Assembly (NCBI GenBank): GCA_019448385.1
Contig: JAGTXO010000004.1
Coordinates: 1,426,001-1,490,000, forward strand
Length of the DNA stretch: 64,000 nt
Direction: 5' to 3'
DNA from: Diacronema lutheri
Taxonomy: Eukaryota > Haptophyta > Pavlovophyceae > Pavlovales > Pavlovaceae
Made by a program: the position numbers and the translations under genes. Within the stretch, counting starts at the first letter, position 1. Each line of letters opens with the position of its first letter. Under the pieces are notes generated by a model. That model was not told where the DNA came from, searched no databases, and worked only from the letters and a program-made list of their open reading frames with translations. Of this stretch, positions 19,347 to 30,330 are shown piece by piece.

Positions 19347-22300
19347 ATGGCGACCTCGCGCGCGAGCGCCGTAAACGGTGCGCGGCAGCGGGCGGCGGAC
19401 GTGCTGCGTCACGTGGCGACAATCGGGCAGGACGGCCCGCGCGTCAGCCTCGACGTGCTGCGCTCCTTCCCGACGACGGAGTTTTGGCTGCGGCCCGGGA
19501 ACGGCATCGACGTGTCCGCCGGCCACGAGAACCCGCTCGTGACGGGCGAGCTGGGCGAGGAGGACTTCAAGGTGTCCGACGCCGCGTCAGGTGGCAAGCG
19601 GCGCGTGGGTGGCGCCGTACTCGAGCAGATTGACCTGATCAACCTAGTCGAGGCGAAGCGCGCGTTTGTCGTGCGCTCGGACACGTCTTCCGGCGCGGAC
19701 GGCGACGAACCGGCGATGGGCGCGCTCTCGCTCGGAGCGTTCACGAGGGCGTTGGCCAACGTGTGCAACGTGCCGCAGCACGAGCTCGCGCACCTCTTCA
19801 TGAAGATCGACCACAACTCGGACGGGCTCGTGAGCTGGGACGAGTTCCTCTCGTACGTCGTGCAGTCGGACAAGGGCCACGAGGCGAGTCGGCTGATGGA
19901 GGGCGCGCAGGCGCGCTTCGAGCCGCAGCCGCGCCCGCCCGGCCAGCGCGAGGCCAACGCCCACCGCGAGCGCATCGGCAAGGTGCTCTACATCGCCAAC
20001 CGCAACCATTACATCACCGCGAGTAACGACGGGTCTGTGCGCTTCTGGGACGGCACGACACTTCAGCACGTGCACACGGCGTACAACGGGCCGTCGTGGA
20101 TCAACGACATGGCGCACCTGCCCGACGTCTCGACGAACAAGCTGGCCGTCGCCGCCGCCGACCGCACAATCGCCTTCTACGAGATGTCAGTCGCGGACCC
20201 AAAGCGCAAGTATGTGCTCTATGGCCGGATGCTCCTCCCGAGCTTGCCGCTCTGCCTCGCCGCGTGGCTGCAGGGGCCGGCGCTGCCCGTGCTCGGCTGC
20301 GGCGACGACACGGGCTGCGTGCACGTGTACGACGCGCGCGCGCTCGTGCAGCTCGTCGCGCGCTCGGGCGAGGGCCGGAAGCCGCTCGACTCGACGCACT
20401 CGCGGCGCGCGCGCTTGTACACGCTCAAGCTCCACTCGGACTGGGTGAGCTCGATCGCGCACGTTGAGCGGCTGCACGCGCTGCTCACGAGCGGGCTCGA
20501 CGCGACGATCAAGCTCACGGATCTCACGCGCCAGCTCGACACGAACGACGACGGCGTGCTCGACGCGACCGAGGTCGCGACGCTGCACACGTTGTGCGGC
20601 CACACCAAGGGCATTCACGCACTAGCAAGCCTCGCGGTGGGCGGGCGCGAGCTCGGCGTTTCCGCGGCTCTTGACCGGCGCGTGGTCGTGTGGAACCTGG
20701 AGACTGGTGACGAGGTCGCCGAGCTCGAGGGCCACCGCAAGTGCGGCGCGGCACGACGCGGGCCCCCCGCCGCCACGTTGCGCGCGCCGCACCCTCTGCC
20801 CACCTCGCGCGCGCACGCCCGACGGGGCCTCACGCGCCCATCGCGCGCCGACAACGCCCGTCCGACGCGCGCGCGGCCGGCGCACAGCTGCGTGCAGCAA
20901 GTGTGCGCCGACGAGTCGCTCGAGCGGCTGATCACGCTCGCGTCGGACTGCGAGGTGCGAGTGTGGGATCTGGCGACTTTCGCGTGTGTGCAGGTGATCT
21001 CGCCGCTGGGCAACGAGCCCCTCGCGCAGTGCGGCGCGATCTACTTCAACAAGCAACATCAGTGCCTCGTCACCGCCGCGCGCGAGCTGACCCTGTGGCA
21101 GCCGCGCAAGTTCTTCGTGCCGATCGACGTGATCCGTGCGACGTCGCTCGGTCCGCGCGGGCACAAGGTGCCACTCGTCGCCGTGCTCTACTCGACGCTG
21201 TACCACCTCGCGCTCTCGGCGGACGAGTCGTCGATCATTTGCGTGTGGGACGTGCACTCGGGTGCGCAGCTCTTCCGATTCGAGCACCACGGCGCACGGC
21301 TGACGACGATGGCCTTTGACGCATCCGGCCGCCGGCTCATCACGGGGGCCGATGATGGCGCGCTCCGGCTGTACAACTTCTCGTCGGGCGAGCTGCTGCG
21401 CACGTACTCGATGCTGACGGGAGGCGCGCTGGGCGAGGCGCGGCGCGACGAGCTGACGGCCGTGCTTCACATCCACGAGGGTGCGCAGGAGATCATGTGT
21501 GCGGGCGGCTGGAGCCACGCCGTGTGGCTGTGGTACGAGGAGCAGCAGTCCGGCAGTCCGGCCGCGCTCCCGGCAGCGGCCATGTCAGCCTCCAGTCGAG
21601 CGTCTCGCACGCGCACACAGATTCTCACAGGGCATCGCGCGGACATCCTCTGCCTCGGCTACGTACCGCCCACGTGGCTGGTGCGCGCGCGCTGCCGCCG
21701 CACGCGCGCGCGCTGCCACCGCCCGCTCGGCGCGCGCGCCCGGTCGCGCCGCCGCTGCCGCCGCGCGCGCGCGCCGCCAGCACATGGCGAGCTCTCCGCC
21801 GCTCGGCTCGCCGCGCAGCGCAACGGACGGCGGCGCGACGCGCCGCGCCGCGCCGCGCCGCGCCGCGCCGCGCTGCGCGCAGGTGAGTGGAGCGTACGAT
21901 GGCGAGGTCCTCGTGTGGGACGTGCTGCATGGCGATTTGAAACGTCGGCTCGTGCCGGCGCACCGGCCGCTCCCCGCCCTGTCGACGCTCAAGAGCACGC
22001 TTCGCGCGCGTGGCAAGAGCCGCGCGCGTGCGAGTGGCGGGCTGCGAGGTAAGCCGGACTACAAGCCGGACATCCGGCCGGCAGCGGCGGTGTCGGCCAC
22101 CCCCGCGTCGGCAGGCGTGGCGCTGCCGCCGAGCGACGACGAGCTCCGCCTGAGCGCCTCGATCGAGCGAATTGTCTTCCTCAACCCGCCCGACGACGGC
22201 GCGCACGGCGCGCACGGCGCGCACGGCTCGCCAGCTCGCAGCCCGGGCGCGCCGAGCCGCCCGCACGCGGGCTCGGGCGGTGGGCTGGCGCGCGCGCGCG

Positions 22301-23575
22301 CCGCCTCGCCACTCATCGTCGCAATCTCCGCCGACGGCGGCCTCAGCTTCTGGCACCTGCTCTCCGGGCAGCTCGTGCTCGAGCTCGAGGGCGCGTGCGA
22401 GGCGAACGAGTCCCTCACCGCCCTCGCCAAGGAGGAGACGAATTGCTTCTTGGTGACGGGTGACTCGGCCGGATACGTGCGGCTGTGGGATGTCGCGCAG
22501 CTCGCGGAGTACGCGGGCAGGCTGCCGACGCTCTTCGACGCCGCGTCCGCCGCGCACACGCCGCCGCCCGCGGACAGCGCACGGCTGCTGCTCACGTGGC
22601 GTGCGCACGCGCGTTCCGTGATCGCCGCGGAGTATTTGACGGGCATCTCGGGCTTTCTGACGGCGGGAGCGGACTGCACCGTGCGGATTTGGTCGATCGC
22701 GGGCGAGCAGATCGGTGTCTTCGGCCAGCACGCGCCGTGGGATCTGGCCGAGCGCGGGACGTGGCTTGACGCCGAGCCCGCCGAGGTGGGCGTGCCCTCG
22801 CGTCACAAGGACCTGCCATCGGCAGAGGTGCCGCTCACGGACATCTTCCCGCCACCCGTCCTCGCCTCGCTCGTCGCCGCGCTCTCGGGCCGGAGACACG
22901 CCCTCTTCCGCAACCAGCGGGTGCGCGCCGCCCGCCGCGCCGCGCACCGCGCGCGCCTCGCGCGCCGCTCCCAACGTTGCGCGCCTGCCGTGCCGCCGGC
23001 GCGCGCAGGCGGGCGCGCAGGGCCCAAGCCACCGCGAGCTGAAGGCGATGCACGAGCAGACCAAGCTGCTGCGCCCCGGCTCGGCGCGCGCGCTCGCGTT
23101 GCTCGAGCCAAGCGCGGCCAAGTTCAGGCACGGCAAGGCGGCGCACCGTTTGCCGTCGGGCGCGAACGGCGGCGGCGGCAAGCACCGGCGGCTGCCGTCG
23201 GCGCCGCCGTCGGCGCACGCGGTGGTCATCTCACCCGAGGCGCTGCGCATGCACAGCACGGACGTGTTCCGCGAGGTGCTTCCGCCCATCCGCCCGAGCG
23301 GCAGCTTGCTCGAGTCGAGCTGGACGAGCCCACACGCGTCGCCGCGCGGCTCGGCGTCGCCCGAGCGCTCGCGACTGGGCGCGCTCAGCCTGACGGACCA
23401 ATCGGGCTTCTCGGCGCGCTTTGACCAGCGCTTCGAGGCAAGCCCGAGCTTCCACCCGGCGCGCATGTGGGTGCCCAGCAAGGCGCGCCTGCACGCGCCC
23501 GCGCACGCCGGGGCCGGCAGCGGTTCGCCGTCAGCGCCGCAGCTGCCTGCGCCTTCGATCTCGCCATTGACGTGA
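19347..23575 (+). CDS. EF-hand/WD40-repeat protein (WDR49/WDR64/CFAP337-like)
   Basis: Four exons: 19347-20740, 20888-21680, 21883-22920 and 23021-23575; introns all GT-AG; about 1259 residues. A canonical EF-hand loop (DHNSDGLVSWDE) lies near residue 153. A second (DTNDDGVLDATE) near residue 397 sits inside the beta-propeller region. About a dozen WD-type repeats follow (ASNDGSVRFWDG, ASDCEVRVWDL, ADESSIICVWDV, AYDGEVLVWDV, AGADCTVRIWS). The segment VFGQHAPWDL after the last blade and the Ser/Pro-rich tail match the architecture of axonemal WDR49/WDR64-type proteins. Likely role: calcium-responsive axonemal or ciliary structure. The first intron (147 nt) is stop-free and in frame. The acceptor of the third intron has an alternative 12 nt upstream. 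Confidence 0.85.
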
Positions 23576-23618
23576 AGAGGGGCCAGCGCGTGGGAGGAGC
23601 CACGGGAGCGGTGCTGCA

Positions 23619-24227
23619 CTAGGCGCTCCGTAGACCGCATCCGGACTCGTCGCCGGTGCCAGTGGCGCGTGCGTTGCGGCGGGCGCGCCTCTGCCGCGCG
23701 CTGCTCTCGTCGCTGCTGCCGTCGGAGGCGGCGCTGCGCCGGCGAGAGCGGTGCGCGCTCTTGCGCTTGCTCCCGTGCGAACGCCGCTTCTCAGCGGCCG
23801 GCGGGCGCTCGTGCCCGCCGGTCCCGCGGGCATCAGTGCCGATGGCGCGCGCGCCCGCGCGCGCCTCCGCGCCGCTCGACCATGGCGGGCCGAGCGCTCG
23901 CTGCGCTGCGGCCACACGGCGCGCGGCCTCATGACGCGCGCGCTCGTCCGGTGCGTGCGCGAGCACGCCGCTCGACGCGTCGTCGTCCGCACCGCTGCGC
24001 GCGCCGTCGCCAAGCCACGCCGCCGTGCGGTGCGACGTGCGGTGTGCGTCCCACATGAGATCGCACTCGACGATCCGATTGTGCGCCTGGACGTGCGCGA
24101 TCACGTTGCGGATGGCGCGGTGGTCGATCGCGGGCATGGGCGCGGCGCGCGCCGGCTCGCGCTCGACCGCTCGCGCCGCGCCAAAGAGCCCGACGTACCG
24201 CCGTTTCCGCCCCGCGGCCTCCGCCAT
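23619..24227 (-). CDS. Small basic Ser/Arg-rich protein, unknown
   Basis: 202 residues, single exon. The N-terminal third is the most protein-like part (RKRRYVGLFGAARAVE, AIRNVIAHVQAHNRIVEC, DLMWDAHRTSHRTAAWLGDG). The C-terminal half is low-complexity, rich in Arg, Ser, Lys and Ala (KRRSHGSKRKSAHRSRRRS), resembling the RS-type tails of splicing or nuclear proteins. I do not recognise a family. The gene is 43 bp from the WD40 gene's stop and about 130 bp from the divergent TPI gene. Confidence 0.55.
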   Translation of the reverse strand: MAEAAGRKRRYVGLFGAARAVEREPARAAPMPAIDHRAIRNVIAHVQAHNRIVECDLMWDAHRTSHRTAAWLGDGARSGADDDASSGVLAHAPDERARHEAARRVAAAQRALGPPWSSGAEARAGARAIGTDARGTGGHERPPAAEKRRSHGSKRKSAHRSRRRSAASDGSSDESSARQRRARRNARATGTGDESGCGLRSA

Positions 24228-24253
24228 CGTACGGTTTTGAAAAAGGGTGTATG

Positions 24254-24283
24254 GGTATCCCAGCAGGCTGCCTTCGGGATACC
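24254..24283. promoter_or_regulatory. Stem-loop between divergent genes
   Basis: An 8-bp perfect inverted repeat (ggtatccc / gggatacc) with a 14-nt loop lies between the small basic protein gene and the TPI gene. It could be a promoter element or a 5'-UTR hairpin of TPI. The function is a guess. Confidence 0.4.
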
Positions 24284-24355
24284 TCCGGCGCAATCACCTT
24301 TCACGGCCGAAGTGCCCCCGCAGCCCCGCTTCCTGCCCGAACGCATCGCTCGACC

Positions 24356-25105
24356 ATGGGTGGCGGACGCAAGATGATCGTTGGCGGCAACTGGAAGTGC
24401 AACCTGGACCAGGCGAAGGCGGCGGCCCTCGTCGAGCAGCTCAACGGCATGGAGGTTGGCAACTGCGAGGTCGTCGTCGCGCCGGTCTTTCTGCACATCC
24501 CGATGGTGATGAACACGCTCAAGAAGGACAAGGCGCTCGTCTCGGCGCAGAACTGCTCGTTCACGGGCATGGGTGCGTACACGGGCGACATCTCGGCCGA
24601 GCACCTCGTCGACATGGGCATCCAGTGGGTCATCCTTGGCCACTCCGAGCGCCGCCAGTACTTCAAGGAGGACGATGAGATGCTCGCCAAGAAGCTCGAG
24701 TACGCGCTCTCGAAGGGGCTCAAGGTGATCTACTGCATCGGCGAGCAGAAGGAGCAGCGCGAGAACGGCACGACGATGGACGTCTGCAAGAAGCAGCTCG
24801 AGGGCGTCGCCAAGATGCTCAACCCCGAGACGGTTGTGATCGCGTACGAGCCCGTTTGGGCCATCGGCACCGGCCTCGTTGCCACGCCGGAGCAGGCGCA
24901 GGACACGCAGAAGTCGATCCGCGAGTACATCGCGTCGGCGGCATCGCCCGACGTGGCCGCCAAGATCCGCATCCAGTACGGCGGCTCGGTCAACGGCAAG
25001 AACTGCGCGGAGCTCGCGGCGCTCGAGGACATTGACGGCTTCCTCGTCGGCGGCGCGTCGCTCAAGCCCGAGTTCACCGACATTGTCAAGGCTTGCTCGG
25101 CGTAA
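24356..25105 (+). CDS. TPI1: Triosephosphate isomerase
   Basis: 249 residues, single exon, the normal length for a cytosolic enzyme. It interconverts dihydroxyacetone phosphate and glyceraldehyde 3-phosphate. Catalytic residues are all present: Asn and Lys in GGNWKCN, the electrophilic His in ILGHSERR, the general-base Glu in AYEPVWAIGTG, and the phosphate-gripping loops (YGGSVNGKN, GFLVGGASL). No targeting extension follows the chosen ATG, so a cytosolic form is most likely. An in-frame upstream open stretch of 35 codons begins at 24251 but does not look like a leader. Confidence 0.98.
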   Translation: MGGGRKMIVGGNWKCNLDQAKAAALVEQLNGMEVGNCEVVVAPVFLHIPMVMNTLKKDKALVSAQNCSFTGMGAYTGDISAEHLVDMGIQWVILGHSERRQYFKEDDEMLAKKLEYALSKGLKVIYCIGEQKEQRENGTTMDVCKKQLEGVAKMLNPETVVIAYEPVWAIGTGLVATPEQAQDTQKSIREYIASAASPDVAAKIRIQYGGSVNGKNCAELAALEDIDGFLVGGASLKPEFTDIVKACSA

Positions 25106-25421
25106 GTGGGACGCGGCTCAGCGGCGGGCGCCGCGTGCACTGGCGGCACGGAGATGCGGGCGGCCGCCAGCTGTAAGGGGTGCGGCGTGCCGCCGCCGGG
25201 CGCGCGGCCACGCGCTAGGCCCATCGCCGTGCACAGCCTTTGCACGTCGTGCCATCTCTCAACTCAACTGGTTTCGAAATGCTGTGGACAGGGCGCGCCG
25301 GAGAGAGCGCAGAGAGGTCGGACGTTCACGGTCTACGTCCCCAGTCGGTCCCAATTTCCTCCGAGGCGGGAAAAAGCTGTTCGGTCAAATCGACCCCGCC
25401 GTCCTCCCTCTCCCTCCGGCC
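25106..25421. other. Intergenic region upstream of YeeE-like gene
   Basis: This 316-bp gap lies between two genes on the plus strand. It is less GC-biased than its flanks, with no convincing open reading frame. It should contain the TPI 3' end and the promoter of the transporter gene. Confidence 0.5.
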
Positions 25422-26459
25422 ATGCACGACCTCCTCGGCAGCTCGATCGCCCAGGGGTTCATTGGCGGAGCCTTTCTCGGCATCGCGAGTGTCGCGCGCA
25501 TGGCACTCGGTGGCCGCATCACCGCCGCGACCTCCGTCCCGGCCGGCGTCATGCGCGGCAAGGCGTGCGAGGCCGAGCGCTGGCTCTTCCTTGGCGGCCT
25601 CCTCGGGTCTGGCCTCCTGCTCAAGTCGTGCTGCCCCTCCGTGCTCGTACAGGCGGAAATGCCGGTGTGGCGCGAGGTGATCGGTGGCCTCCTCGCCGGC
25701 GTCGGCGTGGCGTTCGTCCACGGCCGCTGCCCATCCGGCCACGGGATCCGTGGCAACAATGCGCTCAGCCTCGCGTCGACCGTCTACACCATGGCCGTGC
25801 TCGCGTTGGCGGCGGCGCTCGCCTCCGCCTCGCACGTGGCGAGCGCGATGCGCGTCGCCAATCTGGGGTCCGAGATGCTGCCACGCGACGCCCTCATTGC
25901 GATCGCCGCGCAGCTGCTGCTCGCGCACCTCGGAGCGTACACGCTGCTCATGGCGTGCGCGCGCACCAACGTGCTCACGCGCGAGCGCGCGCGCGACCTG
26001 CAGAGCCTCGTGGACGGCAGCTTCTTTGGCTGCGGCATCGGCCTCTCGGGCCTCGTCTCTCCCGCGCGCGTCGCTCACTTCTTCGACCTGACTTGCACGT
26101 CCTTCGACCCGACGGTCGGCATCGTGATGCTGAGCGCTGCACTCATCACGACGCCAGCGATGAAGATGGAGCGCTTTCGCAGCAAGGTGGCGTCTCCCGC
26201 GCTCGCGCCCAAGCCGGTCGACGTGCCGGCCAAGGGTCCGCTTGACGGCACGCTCATGACGGGCGGCGCGCTCTTCAGCGCCGGCTGGGGAATCGCCGGC
26301 CGGTTCCCCGGCGCCGCGATCGTCGGCCTCGCCTCGCCGGCCGCGCCCGCAAAGTACCTCGCCGCGGTCTTCGCGGGCGTCAAGCTGGCCGACACGGTCC
26401 TGCCGGCGGTGCACGACAACGCGCGTCCGTGTGCCGGTGCCGCCGGCGCCAAGCGCTGA
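25422..26459 (+). CDS. YeeE/YedE-type (sulphur/thiosulfate) membrane transporter
   Basis: 345 residues, single exon, about 9-10 hydrophobic helices. The family hallmarks are two related halves with conserved small-residue and Cys motifs. These include [21 protein letters not shown], the loop [11 protein letters not shown], and in the second half [28 protein letters not shown] and [10 protein letters not shown]-type helices. Bacterial members import thiosulfate; eukaryotic members, known in algae and fungi, are thought to carry sulphur compounds. Cys residues in CGIGLSG and KSCCPS could be the substrate-relay type. The protein starts directly with a membrane segment, so location (plasma membrane or organelle) is undetermined. 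Confidence 0.85.
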   Translation: MHDLLGSSIAQGFIGGAFLGIASVARMALGGRITAATSVPAGVMRGKACEAERWLFLGGLLGSGLLLKSCCPSVLVQAEMPVWREVIGGLLAGVGVAFVHGRCPSGHGIRGNNALSLASTVYTMAVLALAAALASASHVASAMRVANLGSEMLPRDALIAIAAQLLLAHLGAYTLLMACARTNVLTRERARDLQSLVDGSFFGCGIGLSGLVSPARVAHFFDLTCTSFDPTVGIVMLSAALITTPAMKMERFRSKVASPALAPKPVDVPAKGPLDGTLMTGGALFSAGWGIAGRFPGAAIVGLASPAAPAKYLAAVFAGVKLADTVLPAVHDNARPCAGAAGAKR

Positions 26460-26592
26460 GCGCGAGCCGGCGAGCGTCCTCAAGGACGAATCACAAGGTC
26501 ACAACGCACGGCACCTCGTGCTGCCCGCCTGTCATCCGATTGAACTGCCCGCCGTGTGCGCAACGATCGCCCGACCCAGATCGCCCGCCGCC

Positions 26593-28023
26593 TTACAACG
26601 GGCACAGGCTCGGGTAGAGCAGGTACAGCGCGTCGCGCGCGCCTCCGCCAACCTGCAGAGCAGCGCCGTCATCCGCGCAGACAGCCGCGGCGAAGTCGGC
26701 GGCGTCCGCGACGTCATCGGCGCGCCCGCGCAGCGCGCCCGCGACCTCGAGCAGTGCGTCGCGCGCGTCGCGCACGGAGCACACTGCGTTGGGAACCTGC
26801 AGGCTCGCGCCCGACGCGACGAGCACCGAGACGACGAGAAAGTCAGCCGAGCTCGGCGCGCGCGCGCCGCCGCCGCCATCGGCGCCGCGCGCGCCCGGCT
26901 CGACCGAGAGGGCCGAAGCGGCCGAGCGGCACTGCTCCTCGACGACGAGGCGCGAGAGTGCGCGCTGCGGGCCGCCGGGCTCGGGCGGCGCGGCGACGCG
27001 CAGCACGCGCGCACCCTCCCACGCCTGCGCGCACCGGAGCAGCGCCTCGCACGCCTCGGCGGCGCTCGTGCGCCGCGTTGTGCCGACCGCGACGGCCGAA
27101 GTACCCGCCGACTGTGCCGGCGCGTCGCGGCCGTCTGGCGATGGCAGGGGCGCGCCGGCGGCGCCGACGTCCAAATCGCGCGGCGACGGCTTCTGCGCCA
27201 CGCCAAAGTGTCGGAGCAGCGTCGCGAGCCCCTCTGCGCCCGCGCCGCCGGGCACGGCGTGCGTCTCTTGGCCGCTCGGCGCGCCCGCACGCACCGCCAC
27301 CTGCAGCAGCCAGACCGCCGCGCTCGCGCGGGCGGCGCCGTCCTCGGCCGTTGCAGCGGCCAGTGCACCGCCGCTCGCCATCGCGCCCGCCTCGTCCGCC
27401 GGCTGCTCGCCGTCGTCGGCGGGCGCGGCGCGCTTGAGCAGCTGCGACGCGGCGGTCGCCAAGAAGCCGCCCGCGAGCCCAGACGCGACGAGCGTGCTGA
27501 GTTGCGGCAGGCCGGCGCCGACGAAAACGTGCGCGTCGTCAACGCCAGCAGAGACGAATTGCTCAAAATAGATGCGCGAGTGGAAGCCGTTGACGTAAAG
27601 CTTGGCCGAGAGAAGGCCCCAACCGTCCGGGTGCGACGCAAGCATCGAGGCGAGCGCCGTGCCGACGGGCAGCAGCGCGACGACAGCGGCGCCGAGGCAG
27701 AGCGTCGCAAAGGCGGCGGGTACGGCGCGCTCGGGAGATGCACCGACCGCGCTGACCTCGGGCTTGGGCCCGGAGAAGCGCGGCGCGCGCGACGCGTCAA
27801 ACGGATCGTCCGCGCGCGCCGGCGGTGGCGGCCCAACGCCGGCGCGCCACGGTGCGCGCTCGTCGCGCATACGCAGATGTGGGCGCGATGGCGCGCGCGC
27901 GCACGCGCTAAGAGTGCGCGCGCACGCGCTGATCGTGCGCGCGCTCGCCGCCGCGCTCGGCGCGTCGCCGAGCGCGAGGAGGAAGAGCGTCACGCCACGC
28001 GCGACACTCTCGCGCGGAGCCAT
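26593..28023 (-). CDS. Membrane protein resembling DUF1517 family
   Basis: 476 residues, single exon, ATG at 28023. The N-terminus (about 75 residues) is Ala/Arg/Ser-rich and may be an organelle leader. One or two hydrophobic segments follow ([22 protein letters not shown] and, further on, [16 protein letters not shown]). The C-terminal half ([54 protein letters not shown]) has the order of blocks seen in the plastid/cyanobacterial DUF1517 family. That match is from memory of the pattern and is moderate. The biochemical role of that family is unknown. Confidence 0.6.
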   Translation of the reverse strand: MAPRESVARGVTLFLLALGDAPSAAASARTISACARTLSACARAPSRPHLRMRDERAPWRAGVGPPPPARADDPFDASRAPRFSGPKPEVSAVGASPERAVPAAFATLCLGAAVVALLPVGTALASMLASHPDGWGLLSAKLYVNGFHSRIYFEQFVSAGVDDAHVFVGAGLPQLSTLVASGLAGGFLATAASQLLKRAAPADDGEQPADEAGAMASGGALAAATAEDGAARASAAVWLLQVAVRAGAPSGQETHAVPGGAGAEGLATLLRHFGVAQKPSPRDLDVGAAGAPLPSPDGRDAPAQSAGTSAVAVGTTRRTSAAEACEALLRCAQAWEGARVLRVAAPPEPGGPQRALSRLVVEEQCRSAASALSVEPGARGADGGGGARAPSSADFLVVSVLVASGASLQVPNAVCSVRDARDALLEVAGALRGRADDVADAADFAAAVCADDGAALQVGGGARDALYLLYPSLCPL

Positions 28024-28194
28024 CGTGCGAAAGGGGAAGGGCGAAACTCTTTCCGGACTGACTATTTATTATTTGCAACAGCTGCGAGTACACAAGCAGA
28101 GGGGTCTCGGATCGGTTTTCTGGGGAGGCGAGGGCGGCCCCCGCTCGACCAAAGGGGCGCACGTGGCAGGCAGGCACAGCGGCGCGCGGTCGGT

Positions 28195-29964
28195 ATGGCA
28201 GCAACGCCGGATGTCGATGCGATCCTTGAGAAGCTGCTCGCGGTGAAGAACCGCCGCCCGGGCACCAACGTGACGCTCCTCGAGCCTGAGATCACGTACC
28301 TGTGCACGGCGAGCCGCGAGATCTTTATCAACCAGCCTAACCTGCTCGACCTCGAGGCGCCGCTGCAGATCGTCGGTGACATCCACGCGCAGTACACTGA
28401 CCTGCTCCGGTTGTTCGAGTTCAAGGGCTTCCCGCCCGAGGCGAACTACCTCTTCCTTGGGTGCGCGGCCGAGCGCGCGCTTGCGGCCAGGCGGCGACGG
28501 CGCGCCCGTCGCGCGCGCGCGCGGGGCGTGCGCTGCGACGAGTTTGGGCGGCGCGCGCATAGGGGCGTCGACTGGCTGTCACTCCTGTCCGTGATCACCG
28601 CGCTCGATCCACGCCTCTGCGTCACGCCCCGCACGTGCGCGCGCGCGCGCAGCGACTACGTGGACCGCGGGAGCAACGGCCTCGAGTGCATCTGCCTGCT
28701 CCTCGCGTACAAGATCAAATACCCCGAAAACTTCTTCATGATCCGCGGCAACCACGAATGCGCGGCGATCAACCGCATCTACGGCTTTTACGACGAATGT
28801 GCGCGCCGCGCCTCTGCTCAGCTTGCCAAGGCGGCAGTGTCGCGCCTGAGCTGCCGCGACTCGCAGCGGCCGGCGCGGGCCGCGGCCGGCTGAGCGCGCG
28901 CACGTGCGTGCGCGCTGTCAGCAGGCTGAGCGCCCTCGCCGTCATCCCGCACGCCTGCGCGCCACCCGCACCGCTCGCAGGCAAGCGCCGCTACTCGGTC
29001 AAGCTGTGGAAGAAGGTGCGTCGCTCCCTCCCGCCATCATAGTCACTCACCCCCCCCCCCCCCCCCCCCCCCCCCCCCTTCCTCTTTCTCCTACGCTGTG
29101 CTCGGCTGCGGGCACGCGGCCGGCTCGCTCGCGCTACCCGCGCTGTCCTCGCTCGCGCGCAAGCAAAGGCTGCAGCAGCCTCTCCTTGCGCTGCAATGTC
29201 TCGTCCTCTCCACTGACGCTTGCCTCGCCGTGCTGCCCCTTGCCCCCCCCTGCCCCCCCTGCCCCTGCCCGCTGGCCCGCCCGGCAGTTCCAAGATGTGT
29301 TCAACGTCTTCCCGCTCGCGGCCGTGGTCGACGAGAAGATCTTCTGCATCCACGGAGGCCTCTCGCCCGACCTGGTGAACACAGCGCAGATCAACAAGAT
29401 CCTGCGCCCGACCGACGTGCCCGACACGGGCCTCCTCTGCGACATCCTCTGGTCCGACCCGGACAAGGACGCGAACGGCTGGAGCGAGAACGACCGCGGC
29501 GTCTCGTACACCTTTGGGCCGGATGTCGTCGCCAAGTTTTTGCAAAAGAACGACTTTGACCTGATCGTCCGAGCGCACCAGGTGGGCACGCAGCAGCGCG
29601 AGCGCGGAGGCGGACCGACCCCGCCCCCGCCCCCGCCCCCGCGGAGGCGGACCGACCCCGCGTGCCGTGCGAAGGCGGAGCAGTTGCCTCGCGCGCCATT
29701 TGACCCGCCGTACGCGCCGCCGCGTCTCGCACCGCCGCCGCCGCGCAGGTCGTGGAGGACGGGTATGAGTTCTTTGCGGGCCGCCAGCTCGTCACGGTCT
29801 TCTCGGCGCCCAACTATTGCGGCGAGTTTGACAACTGCGGCGCGATGATGAGCGTCGACGAGAACTTGATGTGCTCGTTCCAGGTGCTCAAGCCCGTCGA
29901 CAAGAAGCCACGCTTTGCGGGCGCGCGCCCCGCCACGCCGCCGCGCCAGCGCAACAGCAAGTGA
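28195..29964 (+). CDS. Serine/threonine protein phosphatase PP1 catalytic subunit
   Basis: Five exons: 28195-28460, 28653-28798, 28981-29015, 29288-29581 and 29749-29964. All introns are GT-AG and joins reproduce the PP1 sequence exactly ([40 protein letters not shown]); 318 residues, normal length. Metal and phosphate ligands are present: [27 protein letters not shown]-type loop (IHGGLSPD), RAHQ. The microexon of 35 nt is notable. One position is unusual: the usual GDIHG reads GDIHA. Also [19 protein letters not shown] and a Pro/Arg-rich tail match PP1 rather than PP2A. It works with RVxF-type regulatory subunits throughout the cell. Confidence 0.97.
29050..29078 (+). repeat. C29 homopolymer in PP1 intron 3
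   Basis: A run of 29 C on the coding strand begins 34 nt after the donor of the third PP1 intron. The rest of this 272-nt intron is also C/T-rich near its acceptor. Confidence 0.9.
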
Positions 29965-30330
29965 GCGGGGGCGGCGCGTGCGCGCAAGAGTGGGGACGGG
30001 GAAAGCGCGTGGCGCAGCTGCGACCGGGATCGCAAGGAGAAGGGAAGACGAGACGGTCGGGAGCGGGGGCGCGTTCTGGCGGCGCGCACTGGCTGTACAA
30101 GGGAAGCCCGAACAGGCGTGAGCGCTTGAGCGGGCGCAATGCCGGCTAAGCGCAGGGCCAAGCCCGGGCGGGACGTCGCATGCTGCACGAGCGACGCGGG
30201 GACGGCTCCGTCGCTGCGGGCAGATGCTCAGGTTGGGAGGGAAGAGCCGTCAACGGCGGCATGTTGATGTGCTGGCGATCAGTCACCGCCGGCGCCCATC
30301 AAAATGCAATTAATTTGTCCGCACGGCGCG
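29965..30330. other. Convergent intergenic region
   Basis: 366 bp between the convergent stops of the PP1 and SGNH hydrolase genes. It is purine-rich on the plus strand close to PP1 and AT-richer near 30295-30320 (caaaatgcaattaatttgtc), which may include the poly(A) signal of the minus-strand gene. No gene seen. Confidence 0.5.

Noticed and set aside
24879-25421. N-terminal extension of the YeeE-like frame into TPI
   Set aside because: It overlaps the certain TPI gene in another frame and is low-complexity.
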